64,000 nucleotides of DNA from Melieria omissa (GCA_963971225.1 OZ020267.1:124871568-124935567), one strand, 5' to 3'. Counted from the first letter of the stretch, positions 9,314 through 21,157 are shown. Numbers and translations are program-made. The notes: a model not told the origin generated them from the sequence alone.

Positions 9314-11510
9314 TTAAGGATTCGTTTTGAACGCTGCTGCTAAAATAAAACTTATAGAATCTGGAGATATCATTGTCCAAAATACTTCTAAAGCCTTAGT
9401 GGCCTTAAAGCTAAAACGATTTTGTCTGATTTGCTTTTAATTCAATTCATTAGAAATCCTTAAAAAGTTATATTTCAAGGACAAAATATTGTGATTATTA
9501 CGGAATATACGACAATATAAAAAATGCAACAAGCGATGCGTCTCACAGATTCCAATTGAATATTTCATAAATGGTAAATTTTGTTGAATAATATGAAAAT
9601 TTGTATAACACTTTCATGCTAAATTTTAATTGTTGCATCAAAACATATTTTGATGATATTTCGCACAATGATTGAAAATAAAACCTATAAAAAGATCCAT
9701 AAACATTGGGTACCTACTTTTTCTACCTACTACCATCATCAGCAACTGTCGTATCAGTCGATTGAGAGCGACAGTCATACCATTGTTTTGGTGATATTGA
9801 TCGCAAATCCATAAAGAGGCTTTTGATGGCAGTTACGTATCAAAGTTGGCGTTGCAATGTCAACAGAGGGTTAATGTTACATAATACAAAGAATCGGAAA
9901 CGATGAAATGAGGTTGTGTGAGATTGAGACATAAGTTAGGTGGTATCACGGCCGCCATAAATAAATTTAAGTAAACGAAACAAATGTTTTTCTAATTCCA
10001 AATCCCTTTACAGGTTGACACAACTTACTTTACACACACAGACACACACACGTGCAGATTTTGCGCTCTTTTTCTTTTCGACTGCCTTCAAAAGCAAATT
10101 GTTACAAACAGTTGTCGCTTACTCACCTTTAACGACTACCCACAAATTACCCAGATTGCTGCCTTCTAACACAACGGATTCGCCTAAAAAAACTCTCTGC
10201 TCGAGACGTTGCCTGCACGATTATCGATGCGTTGTTGCGGTCTGCTGTCGCCGCTGACGCAATGCAATGGTTTCGGTCGCGTGGCAAACACGCAAATCGG
10301 CCGAGTCGAGGTAGTTCGGGAGGGTCGGCAATGAAATCGGGAATATTTGGTAACGCCGGCTTAGTGGTTGTTGTTGGGCTGCGAGTGTTCCGGCACTAAA
10401 TGATCGCCGTTGCGGTTAGACTGAAAATCGTTCGCAGCAGTTTGTGCTGCTGTTGCATCAACAATTTTAAAATCCGCTGCACCGCTGTAGCCGTTGTAGT
10501 GGATTTCACTGTAAATAAACAAAACAAAACAGAGGACAATGTGAAAGTGGCGGCACAACAAGAACAACGCTTCAACACTTGCGGCCAGCAATGCGTGCGT
10601 GCGGAACACGTCAGTGACGCTTGTCGTTGTTTTTTTTGCTTTATCTGTCCAAATACATTCAACGTTTGAATTGTTTTTACTGCTGTTTTTCTCTTGTTTT
10701 TGTTTTTATCGAATTTAAATTAATGGAAATGTTGTTCTGTTTTCTATCACACTTTTGCCATTCGACTAATTTCTGTAGGTGTGGTTGTTGTTATTGTTTT
10801 TGTTATGAATGCAATTGGCAATTGATGAAAGACGCTAAAATGCTGTTGCTTTTTTTATCATTCAAATTGGCATTTGGCGGAAAATTTGTGCAACATATGA
10901 CAAATGGGAAAATTATTTTTTATTTCTAAATGTGTTTTGTGGCGCTGAAAAAAGTAGCTAACTAATTTGAGAAGTGTATGTATGTGGAATTTAGTTAACT
11001 ATATACGAGTATGGCAAGCGTTGAAAGTAATTGAAAATATTTGTGTGGTGACACGCCCCATTTTTCTTATCAGTGCTTACTGTTGACAATGCAAGGATAG
11101 CTGCGCACAGTGGGACGAGTGTGACCACAAGTATCAAAACTTGGTTTTTCGAATTGTATATGTTGAGTTTTATTTTATGATAGTTTAAGAAAAGTTTAAA
11201 AAGGTACTAATAAAGTCATATTAGTATTATAAAATAGTCTCAGACTCCCAATCTTTAAGTAGTGTGGAAAGATTAGTTTAAGTATGTGTTTTTTTAGTTT
11301 CAGCATCAAATTAAAGTGTGTTATTATTTCTATCGAGCAATGTCATAAAATCTTTACATCATTTACAATTTTTAGTAACCATTGTACTATACCCATGGGG
11401 GATAGGGAAGGAGAGTGATATCTCATATTTCATCCATTTTGAAATGTGTATGCAACACTGGTTTTTCCAACATATGTTACAGCCCACATTTCAAACCTCG
11501 ACACTCCACC
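9314..11510. other. gene-free stretch, host-like
   Basis: No recognisable gene. 10000-10650 is less AT-rich and has several mutually overlapping ORFs of 80-90 codons on both strands without any family motif, so I treat them as chance. 10660-10920 is rich in GTTTT/TTG. A lone CACAGTG at 11106 has no partner end and is not called as an element. Confidence 0.5.
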
Positions 11511-11566
11511 GGGTAGCGCGCTGGCTTCTCATACCAAAGCCCTAGGTTCGATTCCTAGCTCGGGCT
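11511..11566 (+). tRNA. tRNA-like relic (probably a SINE head or tRNA pseudogene)
   Basis: A good T-arm is present: 5-bp stem CTAGG/CCTAG around the loop TTCGATT, matching the internal promoter box B. Upstream, GGGTAGCGCGCTGG resembles the 3' half of a D-arm. The anticodon arm is poor and no 5' acceptor strand pairs with CTCGGGC after the T-arm. It is therefore not a functional tRNA. A 5'-truncated tRNA-derived SINE is the likeliest explanation. Confidence 0.4.
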
Positions 11567-11689
11567 GATGAAATGCTTATCTATTTCTATCGCTATCCAC
11601 ATGAAGCAGATAAGAATTACGTATGTATATATGTTAATTATGTCCCTATTGCAAGTATAAAGTCAAAATGCTGCTGTCTAATAGGGGTA

Positions 11690-12752
11690 CCGGTTAATTT
11701 GTGCGGTTTTCTAACAGATGGCGTAACTTGATTTTGTAAACAGTGATTCACCTTTCCAAATATGTGTTGGAAAACTATTGTCATATATTTTCAGAATCAG
11801 TATATGTCATTTAGCTGAAGCGTAAACAGCAATACTTTTTTTACTCTGAAAATGTCGAATTTTGTGCCGAATAAAGTTTTTTTGCGGGAAGTACTTCTTC
11901 ACTACTTCAATATGAAGAAAAAGGCTGCCGAAAGTCATCGTATTTGGGTGGAAGTGTATGGTGTGCATGCTCTAGCTGAGCGTACGTGCCAGAAGTGGTT
12001 TGCATGGTTTAAAAGTGGCAATTTTGACTTGGAGGACGATGAACGGCCCGTTTGACGTGTGAACAACTGCTTCAATGGCACAAAAGAAAAAGTTTTTTGC
12101 ATCGAATCGTCACTGGCGATGAAAAGTGGGTCCATAACGATAATCCAAAACGTCGAGCAACGTATGGATACCCCGGCCATGCATCATTATCGACGGCCGT
12201 TCAGAATATTCATGGCCTGAAGGTTATTCTGTGTATTTGGTGGGACCAGCTGGGTGTGATCTATTATGAGCTATTGCAACCGAATGAAACGATCACAGGG
12301 GAAGTCTACAGACGACAATTGATGCGTTTGAGCCGAGAAATGCGTGAAAAACGGCCGGAATATGAACAAAGGCACGGCAAGGTAATTTTGCAACATGACA
12401 ATGCTCGGCCACATGTTGCACAGGTCGTCAAAACCTACCTTGAAACGCTCAAACGGGATGTCCTACCCCACCTGCCGTATAGTCCAGACGTTGCGCCATC
12501 CGATTACTATATCTTCCGATCAATGCAACATGGCCTGGCTGACCAGCACTTCTCCAATTATGAAGAAGTAAAAAATTGGATCTATTCGTGGATAGCGGAA
12601 AAGCCGGCCGAATTTTTCAGAAAGGGTATTCGTGAATTACCAGAAAAATGGAAAAAAGTTATAGCTAGATGCACAATACTTTGAATATTAAATTGGTAAC
12701 CATTTTTTCACAATAAAGCTTCAATTTTCCAACAAAAAAGCGCACGAATACC
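11690..12752 (+). mobile_element. mariner element, internally deleted
   Basis: Imperfect terminal inverted repeats flank a mariner transposase relic. The left end begins CCGGTTAATTTGTGCGG after a TA (11688-11689). The right end, read on the minus strand, begins GGTATTCGTGCGC and is followed by TA (12753-12754). At about 1.06 kb it is some 200-250 bp shorter than a typical mariner, which agrees with the missing central part of the transposase. Confidence 0.75.
11852..12684 (+). pseudogene. mariner DD34D transposase with internal deletion
   Basis: The N-terminal 67 codons (MSNFVPNKVFLREVLLHYFN...) encode the first helix-turn-helix region with RTCQKWFAWFKSG, and stop at TGA 12053. The reading then resumes in a frame starting 12052 with TCEQLLQWHKRKSFLHRIV. 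In full-length relatives about 75 residues separate these parts, carrying the second DNA-binding motif, so a deletion of roughly 230-240 bp has occurred and shifted the frame. The downstream 210-residue part keeps all catalytic residues: D23 (TGDEKW), D116 (QHDNARPH) and D151 (VAPSDYY), with 34 residues between the last two. The C-terminus is intact. The well-preserved catalytic part suggests a moderately young copy. It would not make functional transposase. Confidence 0.92.
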
Positions 12753-12754
12753 TA

Positions 12755-13935
12755 TTATGTGTATACCCCTGTTATGAAACTTAAAAACTAGAAAGTACAA
12801 GAGCCATAAGAATAAATAAGTTCTAAAGGGGGAACTGGCAACGAACTAATCATGTGATAATCATCTGATTCTGGCATGCCAAAAATTTTGTTGAATAGAT
12901 GGTTTGCTGTCATAAACTTTACAGGAACTAAAGACAAACATTATGGGAACCCGGTGTACGACATTCTCAAAACTTCATGGACAAATTTGGCTTTGGCTCA
13001 GATGCGAAAATATTCCTTGAGAAGAACAACTCTCTAGTAATGTGACCAACTATTTGTTTAAGCAAAAGTGCTCTATATTTACTTAGACCCATCAAGAAAA
13101 CCATATCAAAGAGAAAACCAAAGAAATGAGTTTATAAATAAAATGGGTATAGTAGTGGGTTTTACAATAAGGTAATTGTTGTTTGGACACAAAGCCTTTG
13201 TAGACAAAAGATTGTTGATGAACTTGTACAGTAAGGTTCTGCAGAACCTCTAATAGAACCTGAAATATTGAAACATTCTATGCATCACCCACCTACTATC
13301 ATCCATCTACCATCAATAAAAAGTCTGTGATATCTTTTTGCTCCCTTTTTAATGTGTGTGCTTTGTTTTAAAGATGACCACCGACCTACCACCGACAGGC
13401 CGACAGCCTCTGCTGGAAGACGAGGGCACAGCTAAGCATTATCCCAGAAAGTTTCTAATATTTTTAAGGTTCCAGTATCTTTAAGACTATGGACGCTGCA
13501 TATGGACTTGATGAAACCTACTGACATTGGTTCTCTAACACGGCGCGAAATAGTTCATTACTTCAAAGGAAGCGAAGTGGAATGGATACAATGAATGTTA
13601 CCATCAAGCACAATGGAAAAGCCTCTACCTAAGCACTTGGCTTCTTTTTTAACGAGCCAACACACAGGGGATATCCCTATCAATGGAAGGAATTGCGTTG
13701 GTTCTAAAAGGGTATAGCAGAAACTATGGACTCTTGTCTTGAACCCATCAAGATAGATGTTGCGGAAAATATCTACAGAGAGACCATCCCATAATCTCTT
13801 TCTCACAATCTCTTTTTCTAGTGCGTAGTGCGCTGGAAAATCGTTTCAACGTGGAATTCATGGACGCCAGCGTTCGAACGGATTGCCCAGGGGAATACCC
13901 GGACTTGATGCATAGTTAAATCCTAAGTTAGGTTA
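12755..13935. other. unassigned stretch, possible LINE relic
   Basis: No readable gene. 13370-13920 has balanced composition and ends near a short TTAGGTTAG (about 13926), as at other putative LINE 3' ends here. One forward frame near 13820-13915 is open (SALENRFNVEFMD...), but I recognise no family. Confidence 0.35.
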
Positions 13936-16182
13936 GTATTAAAAAACTAAACTTTTGTAAACGATAAAATTTGGACAATTTGACATTTATGGAAGCCTAC
14001 TAACTAAACAAACTACCAAATTTGATATCAACTAATAGTTTCATTATTCCTCAAATCGATTTTTAATATACAAAAATTAACTATAAATATCAACATTGTT
14101 GAAATTTGTAATTTATTCAATAAAATTTAACACTATTTAAAGGTGAAGAAACCTAAATGCAATTTTCTATTTATGACAAAAAAAGCAACACTTTTCTCAA
14201 ATAAAATTTCGAAATTTTTGCATTGAACTTGACGCGGCCAATTTGGCCCAACCAACAGGCGACGAGGCGGCACAAGTGTTGCGGTGCCAACAGATGGCAA
14301 TCAGCCTGAGCCAATGGCAATGTTTGTATTGTATTTGTATTATTGTGTTGTTGAAAACGGCCCAAGATTTATGCAAATTTGTGTTGGGGGAAAAACTGTT
14401 CTCTGCTGTGAGTTATGTAAAGAGCCGTCTACAAGTTTCCGACTTTTGTATTTGAAAAGTTTTCTGCACTTTTATATTCCGAGCTGGCCGCTGTTTTGAC
14501 AGCGCATCGATCAATCAATCCATTTCAAACTAATTGAAAATCAATAAAATGCATAAAAGCAAAAATGCAAACCTTAAAATGTGCGCAGAAGAAATGTTAC
14601 ACAAAAATATTTTACGTAATTACGTAAACGTTCGAGTACAAATAAAACGCTTTCAAGATTGTAAGTAAAACTTTGGTGATGTGCACGTTTTTTGCGCTAA
14701 AAGAAGTTTTGAAAACCCGTCGATTTTTTATAGCGTTGTGGCCGATTTACATACGCGAACGACGCCGAAGAACTTCAAAGCGCCAAAACATTGAAACAAC
14801 CCGATCGACACGCAATGCAACAACTTGTAAAGTTGTTTTTTTTTAATTGCAATTCTCGTCTTAAGTTTTGTGGAAAAAACACACAAACATGAAGCCAGCG
14901 ATACGCACTAAACGAACGTGGAAAAATTTGCTGCGAAACAATGCAAGCGATGCCAAACTGTTGTCGCACCGAACTGAGCTAAAACTGAACCGAAACTGCA
15001 ACCGAATGGAACGGAAATGAAATGAAATCGAATGAGTTGAGCTGAACTAAGCCAAAGTGATTGTACAAGAGCTGCTCGACGGTGAATTCACACACACGCA
15101 CACATGGACACAAACATGTCGTGGTGTGTGTGATGTACGTTAAATTTGAAAATGAGAATTAAATTAAATTTAGCGCAATGTGTCGTTGCACATTTGAACG
15201 TCGCCGCGGCATTATTTGCCGCAAATATTAACGTGAGTCGGCGCGTGTGTGGTGGTTGACAACGCATAGGTATTTGTTGTAGGCAATTAGCGGCAAAACA
15301 CAACAACCAAACGGCGACAGAAGACGTGCCAAAGTCCGCAAGCAAGAACAAAACAAGAGGCGCGCAAATGAGCGATGGCCACCCGAACGCCCGTCCAAGA
15401 CGCAGCGGTGTGCAGCGACGACGTGCAAATATTGTTTGTTAAAATAAATTTAAGCGGATTAATGACGCTCGCCCCTTATGCGACACTTTCGCCGTTGTCG
15501 TTGTTGCCGTCGCTATGAGCGCGCAAATTGTTGACGATTGTTGCAAAACCTTTTTGCTTTGTTTTTTTGTTTTGTTGCTGCACCCTCAAAGCTTTGGCAT
15601 CACTGAACGTGACGGCAGCCAGTTGTTGTCGTTGTTGTTAATTTCATTATTGCTACTGTGTTTGGTGTTATTTTTGTTTTGTTTTGACAAAGTCGACAAG
15701 CTAATTTGCCAAGTTTTTTTGTTTTTTTTAAATACTGCACTTACAACTGCAACCGCTGCCGCGTATTGTTGCGTTTGTGTTTTGCTTTCGCTGTTCATTT
15801 ACGTAACGGTTCTGTAAAGACGTTTTCGGCGTTTTGTTTTTACACTTGCTGACGTTCTAATTGTTGTGTTTGTTGTTGTAATATTTGTGTTGTTGCAATT
15901 TGATTGATTTGATTTTGTTGATTTGAATTTCTGCTAAGAAAAGAAAACAAACATTTACAGAATTTTTTTTAATATTTCATATTTTTGTTGTCAATAAAAA
16001 AAGTTGTTGTTATGTTCACACGTGATATTATTCAGTTTTGTTTGGAAGTATAGACTACAGTTGCACAACTGGGCAGACTTGGTTTGGTAAAATCAAAATG
16101 TCTTTAATAAAACAGTGAAAATTTTAGATCATTCATGATTCAAGCTCAAGTAGTGGAATTTTTCGCTAAAAACAAAATAAGT
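13936..16182. other. gene-free stretch, host-like
   Basis: Ordinary fly non-coding DNA with GTTGTT-rich stretches (15490-15950). ORFs of 60-100 codons overlap on both strands and carry low-complexity Leu/Phe or Asn/Lys runs. No element ends or RNA genes were seen. Confidence 0.5.
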
Positions 16183-16389
16183 TTAACCCATTCGCTGCCA
16201 AGAACGACTATACTCGTCTTTGGCAGAGTGTCATGCATTGCCAAGACGAGTATACTCGTCCTACTTTAAATCTGTTATAACAGGCTTTTGAATTAGCAAC
16301 TTTTTTGTGGCCACAAACATAAACGCGCAAAATATAAATGACAATGGGAATGACTTCATGTAATTTAAGCTCGGCAGCGAATGGGTTAA
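16183..16389. mobile_element. TTAA-flanked short MITE, family C
   Basis: Perfect 17-bp inverted termini include the TTAA: TTAACCCATTCGCTGCC at left and its complement at right, flanking only 207 bp. It contains a perfect 16-bp palindrome, GACGAGTATACTCGTC (16245-16260). A one-mismatch relative of it lies near 16204-16218, inside a larger hairpin whose stem is CTGCCAA/TTGGCAG next to the left terminus. It is non-coding. The TTAA target and CCC start point to piggyBac-type mobilisation. Confidence 0.8.
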
Positions 16390-16589
16390 TAGTATTTGGA
16401 AAAGAACAAATTTTTAAAAAATTATTATTATTTCTGTTTTTATTATTTACTTTGCTATTTTATTTTATCTGGCGATTTTCATTCATAACAACGACCCTCT
16501 AGCAATTGAAAAAATTTTAACATTTTTATTTTTAAAAGAAGCCAGGATTTATATTTGTTGAGATTGAATACAGAAGTTTCTTAAAATGT

Positions 16590-16838
16590 TTAACACTCCG
16601 ATGCCCGACAAAGTCCAAAGGGACCTATGGCATTGCTAAAAGCAATTATTTTGTATTGTATTCGTTTTTGCTTATCTGTCTGTAGTAAAAAGTATATATA
16701 TGTTTACTATAAAATATACACAAAGCTTAGCCTTTTGGCTTTCCAAACACATCTAAGCACATTATGTAACACTACATTACACAATTACACGCCTTATATG
16801 CAATATTACAAAAGAGGTCCCTGGGGACCTTGTTGGGC
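16590..16838. mobile_element. partial TTAA element with inner inverted repeat
   Basis: It begins TTAACACTCCGATGCCC, reminiscent of the terminus of the 21158 element (TTAACACTAGAATGCCC). An inverted repeat of 24 bp with four mismatches joins 16603-16626 and 16815-16838 (GCCCGACAAAGTCC against GCCCAACAAGGTCC, both ending AGGGACCT). No matching outer right terminus exists, so the right end is lost or this is only one end of a longer element. Confidence 0.45.
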
Positions 16839-16925
16839 TTTGGCCGTTTACAAAATTGTCGGTTATACAGTACAACAATTTTAAACTTTTTGTGTGCAAC
16901 AGAGTAGCTCACGTAGGTACAACTA

Positions 16926-17558
16926 TTGGCCCGTTGTGATAAACAGGGTATGCAACAGTTGTGCAACAGAGTAACGACCATAAATTTCTGAAAGAGGACG
17001 TCGTACTGATCATTTTTTTTTAACAAAGTAATAGTCCAGCACGTCTGAGTTTTTTGTAATTTGCACATAAAGGTAAATGGGGTCCGATATTCTTTTGCAC
17101 GGAAAGTGTAAAAACTTGAAGAGCTAGAGCTTTAATGTCTAAGACAAAATTGTTTGTAACAAAAGTGTGAATATTTTTTGTGTACGCTTATACCCTCCTC
17201 CCTTTCTCACCACCGTTTTTCATGATTTTCGAAAAAAAATTTCATAGAAAGCTTGTAATGAGTAAACTATTGAAAAAAATACCATATTGTCTTTTGAAAA
17301 AATATTCCCCATTAACAATAGGAGGGGTCTTTAAACAGCAAAACTTTCTCAAAACTTCCCCCAACAAAATAAAAAGCCTTAAACACGAAACTTTCGTTAA
17401 ATAATCTTTTCATAAATTGCTAATTCTGCTTGAGATGTTGAGAAAAATGTTGAATATGGAAAAAAAACTATTTCCCATTGAATAATAGTTCAATATAATA
17501 ATATACGGTCGTTACTCTGTTGCAGAAATGCTGTTGTACAGTGTTATCGTAGGGTTAA
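16926..17558. mobile_element. TTAA-type MITE, family E
   Basis: The ends form a long imperfect inverted repeat of about 55 bp. Its best part, TGCAACAGAGTAACGACC, is at 16962-16979 and, complemented, at 17506-17523. The right terminus reads AGGGTTAA. The left has a decayed TTGGCCC in the equivalent position. The interior is AT-rich and non-coding. Confidence 0.55.
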
Positions 17559-17744
17559 TGTATTGCTTCGAGCTTTGAAAACTAGGCGCTCCTAAGCAAG
17601 TCAGTCGAGTTCTAGAGATGGCGGGGCAGGAGCACAATGCAGATTCCCTTAAGGCCTTACGATCGCTTGTTTCTTTGCACTTACTGCAGTGTAACTTCCT
17701 ACTATTTTGCTCGTTTTAACTATCTTAAACATGTAAATTGTTTA

Positions 17745-18057
17745 AAATGTAAGGGGCAACTGACGATTTATGCAGAAACTGCGGAGACGAGGATGCAGTA
17801 GAATCAATAGAACACCTGTTATGCCACTGTCCATCACCCTTGGGACCAGGTTCTTTGATGGACTTATGGAAATAGATGATGCACAGATGAAATGGTTCCC
17901 AAAAGATCCCGTCTGGATCTACAGGGATCCCAGCAGATAGAGAAGGGCACGGGATTCAAGAACGAAGGAGTTCGCAATGGACCCAACGGTTTCTCCGAGT
18001 GAAAATGTATGCCACACACTCCCCTTCTTCAACGTAACCTAACCTTACCTAACTATC
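17745..18057 (+). pseudogene. 3' end of a non-LTR retrotransposon ORF2
   Basis: A forward frame from about 17756 reads ATDDLCRNCGDEDAVESIEH followed by LLCHCP. This cysteine/histidine cluster, followed by a glutamate-rich helix, is typical of the C-terminus of ORF2 in RNase H-bearing LINEs. A frameshift near 17835 moves the reading to a second frame (LGTRFFDGLMEIDDAQMKWF...) that ends at a stop near 17938. The 3' region ends with a short CCTAA-type run at about 18035-18055. A protease-like or reverse transcriptase part is not readable upstream, so this is a 5'-truncated relic. Confidence 0.7.
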
Positions 18058-18218
18058 CTAAATACATGTGCAGTTTTCGGTACATTTAATTCTTGGGAGA
18101 GTCAGTATAAATCTGTTGTAGCTTTTCCATAAGCTCTCCTTTCCCTTTGTTATAATTCATGTTGGATAAATAGTGTTGTATACATATTTCCAAAGAGTGA
18201 AATTGTACAATCATAATA

Positions 18219-18960
18219 CCAGGTATGCGCCTATGAATCCGGTAATTATTTTTGAAAAAACACGTTTATTGTGAGGAAATTATTACAATTTTATTCTTCA
18301 AAGTAATGGCCATCGCTAGCTACACATTGTTCCCATCTCTCAGGCAATTTATGGATGCCTCACCAAAAAAATGTTTCGTCTTTTGCCTGAAACCAATCAT
18401 CGATCCATTTTTTGACTTCTGCGTGAGAATTGAAGCGCTGTTCCGTTAATGCGTGGCCCATCGATGCGAACAAGTGATAATCCGAAGGCGCCAAGTCTGG
18501 TGAGTAAGCCGCATGAGCAAGAGCTTCCCAGCTGTACGATGCAAACAATTCTTTCGTGGCTCTAGTGCGGTGTGGTGGTGCGTTGTCATCGAGGAAAATC
18601 ACTTTGTGTTGCCTGGCTTCATATTCTGGGCGTTTTTGGCGTATAGCACGGTTCAAATCGGCCAATTGTTGTTGGTAACGTTCACCGTTAACCGTTTCAC
18701 CAGGTTTTAGAAGGTTTTTTTCTTCAAATGGTAACACAAAATTAACTGTGTCCGCAAATCGTAATTTGTAGGCACGTAATCCGACATTTTCCGGAGCGTC
18801 AAACAATGCGTTGTTGGATGAAACTTGACAAATTGTGAACTGAATATTGTTGACATATGACAGAAGAAGTAAACATGACATTTGGTACGGTTCCGAAGTT
18901 TATAAATATTCGGCTATTTACCGCTAGATGTCGTTACCGACATCATAAGCGCATACATGG
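18219..18960 (-). mobile_element. mariner deletion derivative
   Basis: Inverted termini of 27 bp with five mismatches (18219-18245 and 18934-18960) begin CCAGGTATGCGC and CCATGTATGCGC. They are flanked by TA at 18217-18218 and 18961-18962. At 742 bp it lacks the N-terminal and central parts of the transposase gene but keeps the 5' leader and the C-terminal half on the minus strand. Confidence 0.85.
18291..18725 (-). pseudogene. mariner transposase C-terminal half, nonsense mutated
   Basis: The minus-strand reading begins at LLKPGETVNGERYQQQLADL and includes the second catalytic aspartate (FLDDNAPPH) and the third (LAPSDYHLF), with 34 residues between them. The first aspartate region is deleted. 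After DETFFW (about 18358) a TGA interrupts the frame where relatives have Arg. The same frame then continues GIHKLPERWEQCVASDGHYF to a natural stop at 18291. The open frame upstream (to 18881) joins the 5' leader directly to the remaining coding part because of the deletion. Mariner assignment is firm, but the subfamily was not determined. Confidence 0.88.
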
Positions 18961-19007
18961 TAGGCCATATAAGCCCAAGTGTGTCTTATACAGAGGCAGC
19001 TACTCTA

Positions 19008-19020
19008 CCTAACCTAACCT
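19008..19020. repeat. CCTAA run
   Basis: CCTAACCTAACCT follows a GGCAGCTACTCTA segment. The minus strand at 1459 has a comparable GGCAGCC segment before its CCTAA run, so both may be 3' tails of the same LINE family. Confidence 0.4.
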
Positions 19021-19312
19021 CTTCTTCGTCATAGGCCTTGAACATAGTTTTGGACATCGCGCTGAGTAGGTGTGCTCTTTATTGACTATAGGTCACTTCA
19101 GTACGTTGCTGATCCGATCATGTGAAAGGTACACACCATTTTTGACAACAACACCTATTTTCTCAGTTCTCTCTATGCTTTTGTGTTCGGAAGCCCAGCA
19201 GATATGGGATAAACGTATTTGAATGATAGACCATAGAAAGAAGCCTAGGAGCAGTTACTCGAAAAAAATATATGGCAACCCTTAAAACATGTCTATTCAT
19301 TAACCCTCGAAC

Positions 19313-20661
19313 CAGTGGCGCACACAGGATTTAATTTTGGGGGGGTTTTCGTAGATACATTTTGCGGCCATTTCAAAAAATGTTTCTCTATATGTACATA
19401 TGCAAACCTATAATTATTAACCAAATATGTGTATAAACATTGTCATAAAAAACAATCACTCACCCAACAATTTATCCAATACGATTTAAGGTTTTTTAAG
19501 CAACATTTAATTAGAAAAGTTAGAAAAAAGTTTAGAAAATACATATAAACATACATATATGAACACAGAACATTGAAATGAGATCTCATTGATTTAAGTA
19601 ATTCAACACAAATATGTACATTATTCCATATAAATAATTAAATACTTCATTCTATGCTTCTAATGCTTCATTGCTAAGCGTTTGGTGCACGAAATTGGAA
19701 ATATCATTTTTGTGCCCGATTTGTATGTGCTGTTCTGTTCTGTTTGATTTAACTGTGGACTCAGCACAACCTAACAATTTCAAGTATTAATTTGAAGTTT
19801 AATTATAGTTCTTACTTGTTTACCTAAATTTCCATTTGCAGGATTTTGCCCACATTTGTTGTCTTCTGTTGTAGGAGAAATTTCCGCTGCAATGGTGGAC
19901 TCAGAACAATCTAAAGAACAATTTTAAACACTGTACATTTCAAATAGATTAAAATATATTCGTTTTCACCTAAAATTTCATTTAATTTTGATTTTTTCTC
20001 AAAAAAGCTGGGCAAATTCTTCTGGCGCTTCATTGTGTTTTGAACTTATTTGAAATGTCAGCTGACCGATAGAGACGGACAATGTCAGCTGATAAATAGA
20101 GATGGTCAATGACACCTGTTCGATAGAAATCAATGTTTACGTTTGAGGTGAATTGGTCGTAATGGATCTTAACTCTAACTTACTAAAAATATGTAATAAA
20201 ATCAGCTTTGTAAATATTTCGATATTAGCATGAACTTTGTATGTTTACAAATAATTAGCTATGTAAAAATTTGTCTGTGAAGTCATCTTCTGTGAATATA
20301 CGGCTGTTTTGAGGAGGCACTAGTTTGCGCCACCTATTGTTCAAAGATGATGTATTCAAATATTTCGAAGTTTATTAGTTCGTAATCAAGACAGAAGTGA
20401 AATTAGATCGCTTACAATGTATCTTTTATAGTAGGAGTTTTGAGTGACAATATGAGTACAGAATGAGTAGAATACGAAGTTGTAATTTACAAGAGTGTGT
20501 GTGTAGATGATTCGAAATTAGTTTACAGAGTTGCAACTTATAGGTTATTGATTTCAAATGTTTAGTGCTGCTCCGAACAACGGCTTCAAACTCAATATAT
20601 GTAACTTAGAAATTTTGGGGGGGGTTTGAACCCCCAAAACCCCCCCCTGTGTGCGCCACTG
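19313..20661 (-). mobile_element. hAT superfamily element, non-autonomous
   Basis: The termini are 16-bp perfect inverted repeats, CAGTGGCGCACACAGG, followed on both sides by G-runs. They are flanked by a perfect 8-bp duplication, CCTCGAAC (19305-19312 and 20662-20669). An 8-bp duplication with CAG...CTG ends is diagnostic of hAT. The 1349-bp body contains what look like the first exons of a transposase on the minus strand and no dimerisation or catalytic region. The decay and deletion imply mobilisation in trans. The C- and G-rich ends also resemble the single end at 55259. Confidence 0.9.
19682..20033 (-). pseudogene. hAT transposase N-terminal exons (relic)
   Basis: On the minus strand an ATG at 20033 opens MKRQKNLPSFFEKKSKLNEI, a basic start seen in many hAT transposases. 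It runs into a plausible GT splice donor near 19973. Two downstream segments, each preceded by a plausible AG acceptor, read CSESTIAAEISPTTEDNK (about 19910-19835) and CAESTVKSNRTEQ followed by GHKNDISNFVHQ (about 19765-19685). The last motif resembles the DIGNFV box before the hAT zinc-finger region. The remainder of the gene is absent. Exon limits are estimates. Confidence 0.45.
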
Positions 20662-20669
20662 CCTCGAAC

Positions 20670-21157
20670 GCATTAATTTGGCACGAGCGCTTCATAGATG
20701 AGACTATGAACAAGTTTTCCACAATCATTAGTGTTTTGATTGTAAATTCGTTGACGTATAGAAGGAACCTACAGTTTTATGCCACTAAAGAATGACGAGG
20801 GAAGCTTTTTATATGCAATTTTAATCTGAGAGGGAAGCCAATATCTGCTGAGATGGCAAACACCAAATGGCAAATTTGGTTTTTTCATGGTCAAATTAAA
20901 CACGTGAACTATGTAGAACGACGGAAAGAGAGACACTTTTTGTCATACATGTCATAATACCCCGAAAAAATTAACATTGCGTAATACAAAATTTTAAAAC
21001 TTGTTGCGATTTAAAATAAAATTCTAGCAAATCGTTGCTGTATTGGCAGCAACACATCAAACAAGACAATTTTTGTGGTAACCTGCAATTTCTGTGAAAA
21101 ACTGACCGATTTTGTGAGCTGGCCAATGATTCAAAGAACCATCTGACAGGTGTTGGG
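20670..21157. other. unassigned stretch
   Basis: No gene or element end recognised between the hAT element and the next TTAA MITE. Confidence 0.4.

Noticed and set aside
11106..11137. Second CACAGTG with a 23-bp gap to an A-rich word
   Set aside because: The would-be nonamer matches poorly, no complementary CACTGTG end follows within a reasonable distance, and no target duplication is visible.
11511..11566. Functional tRNA gene
   Set aside because: T-arm is good, but the acceptor stem and a proper anticodon arm are missing.
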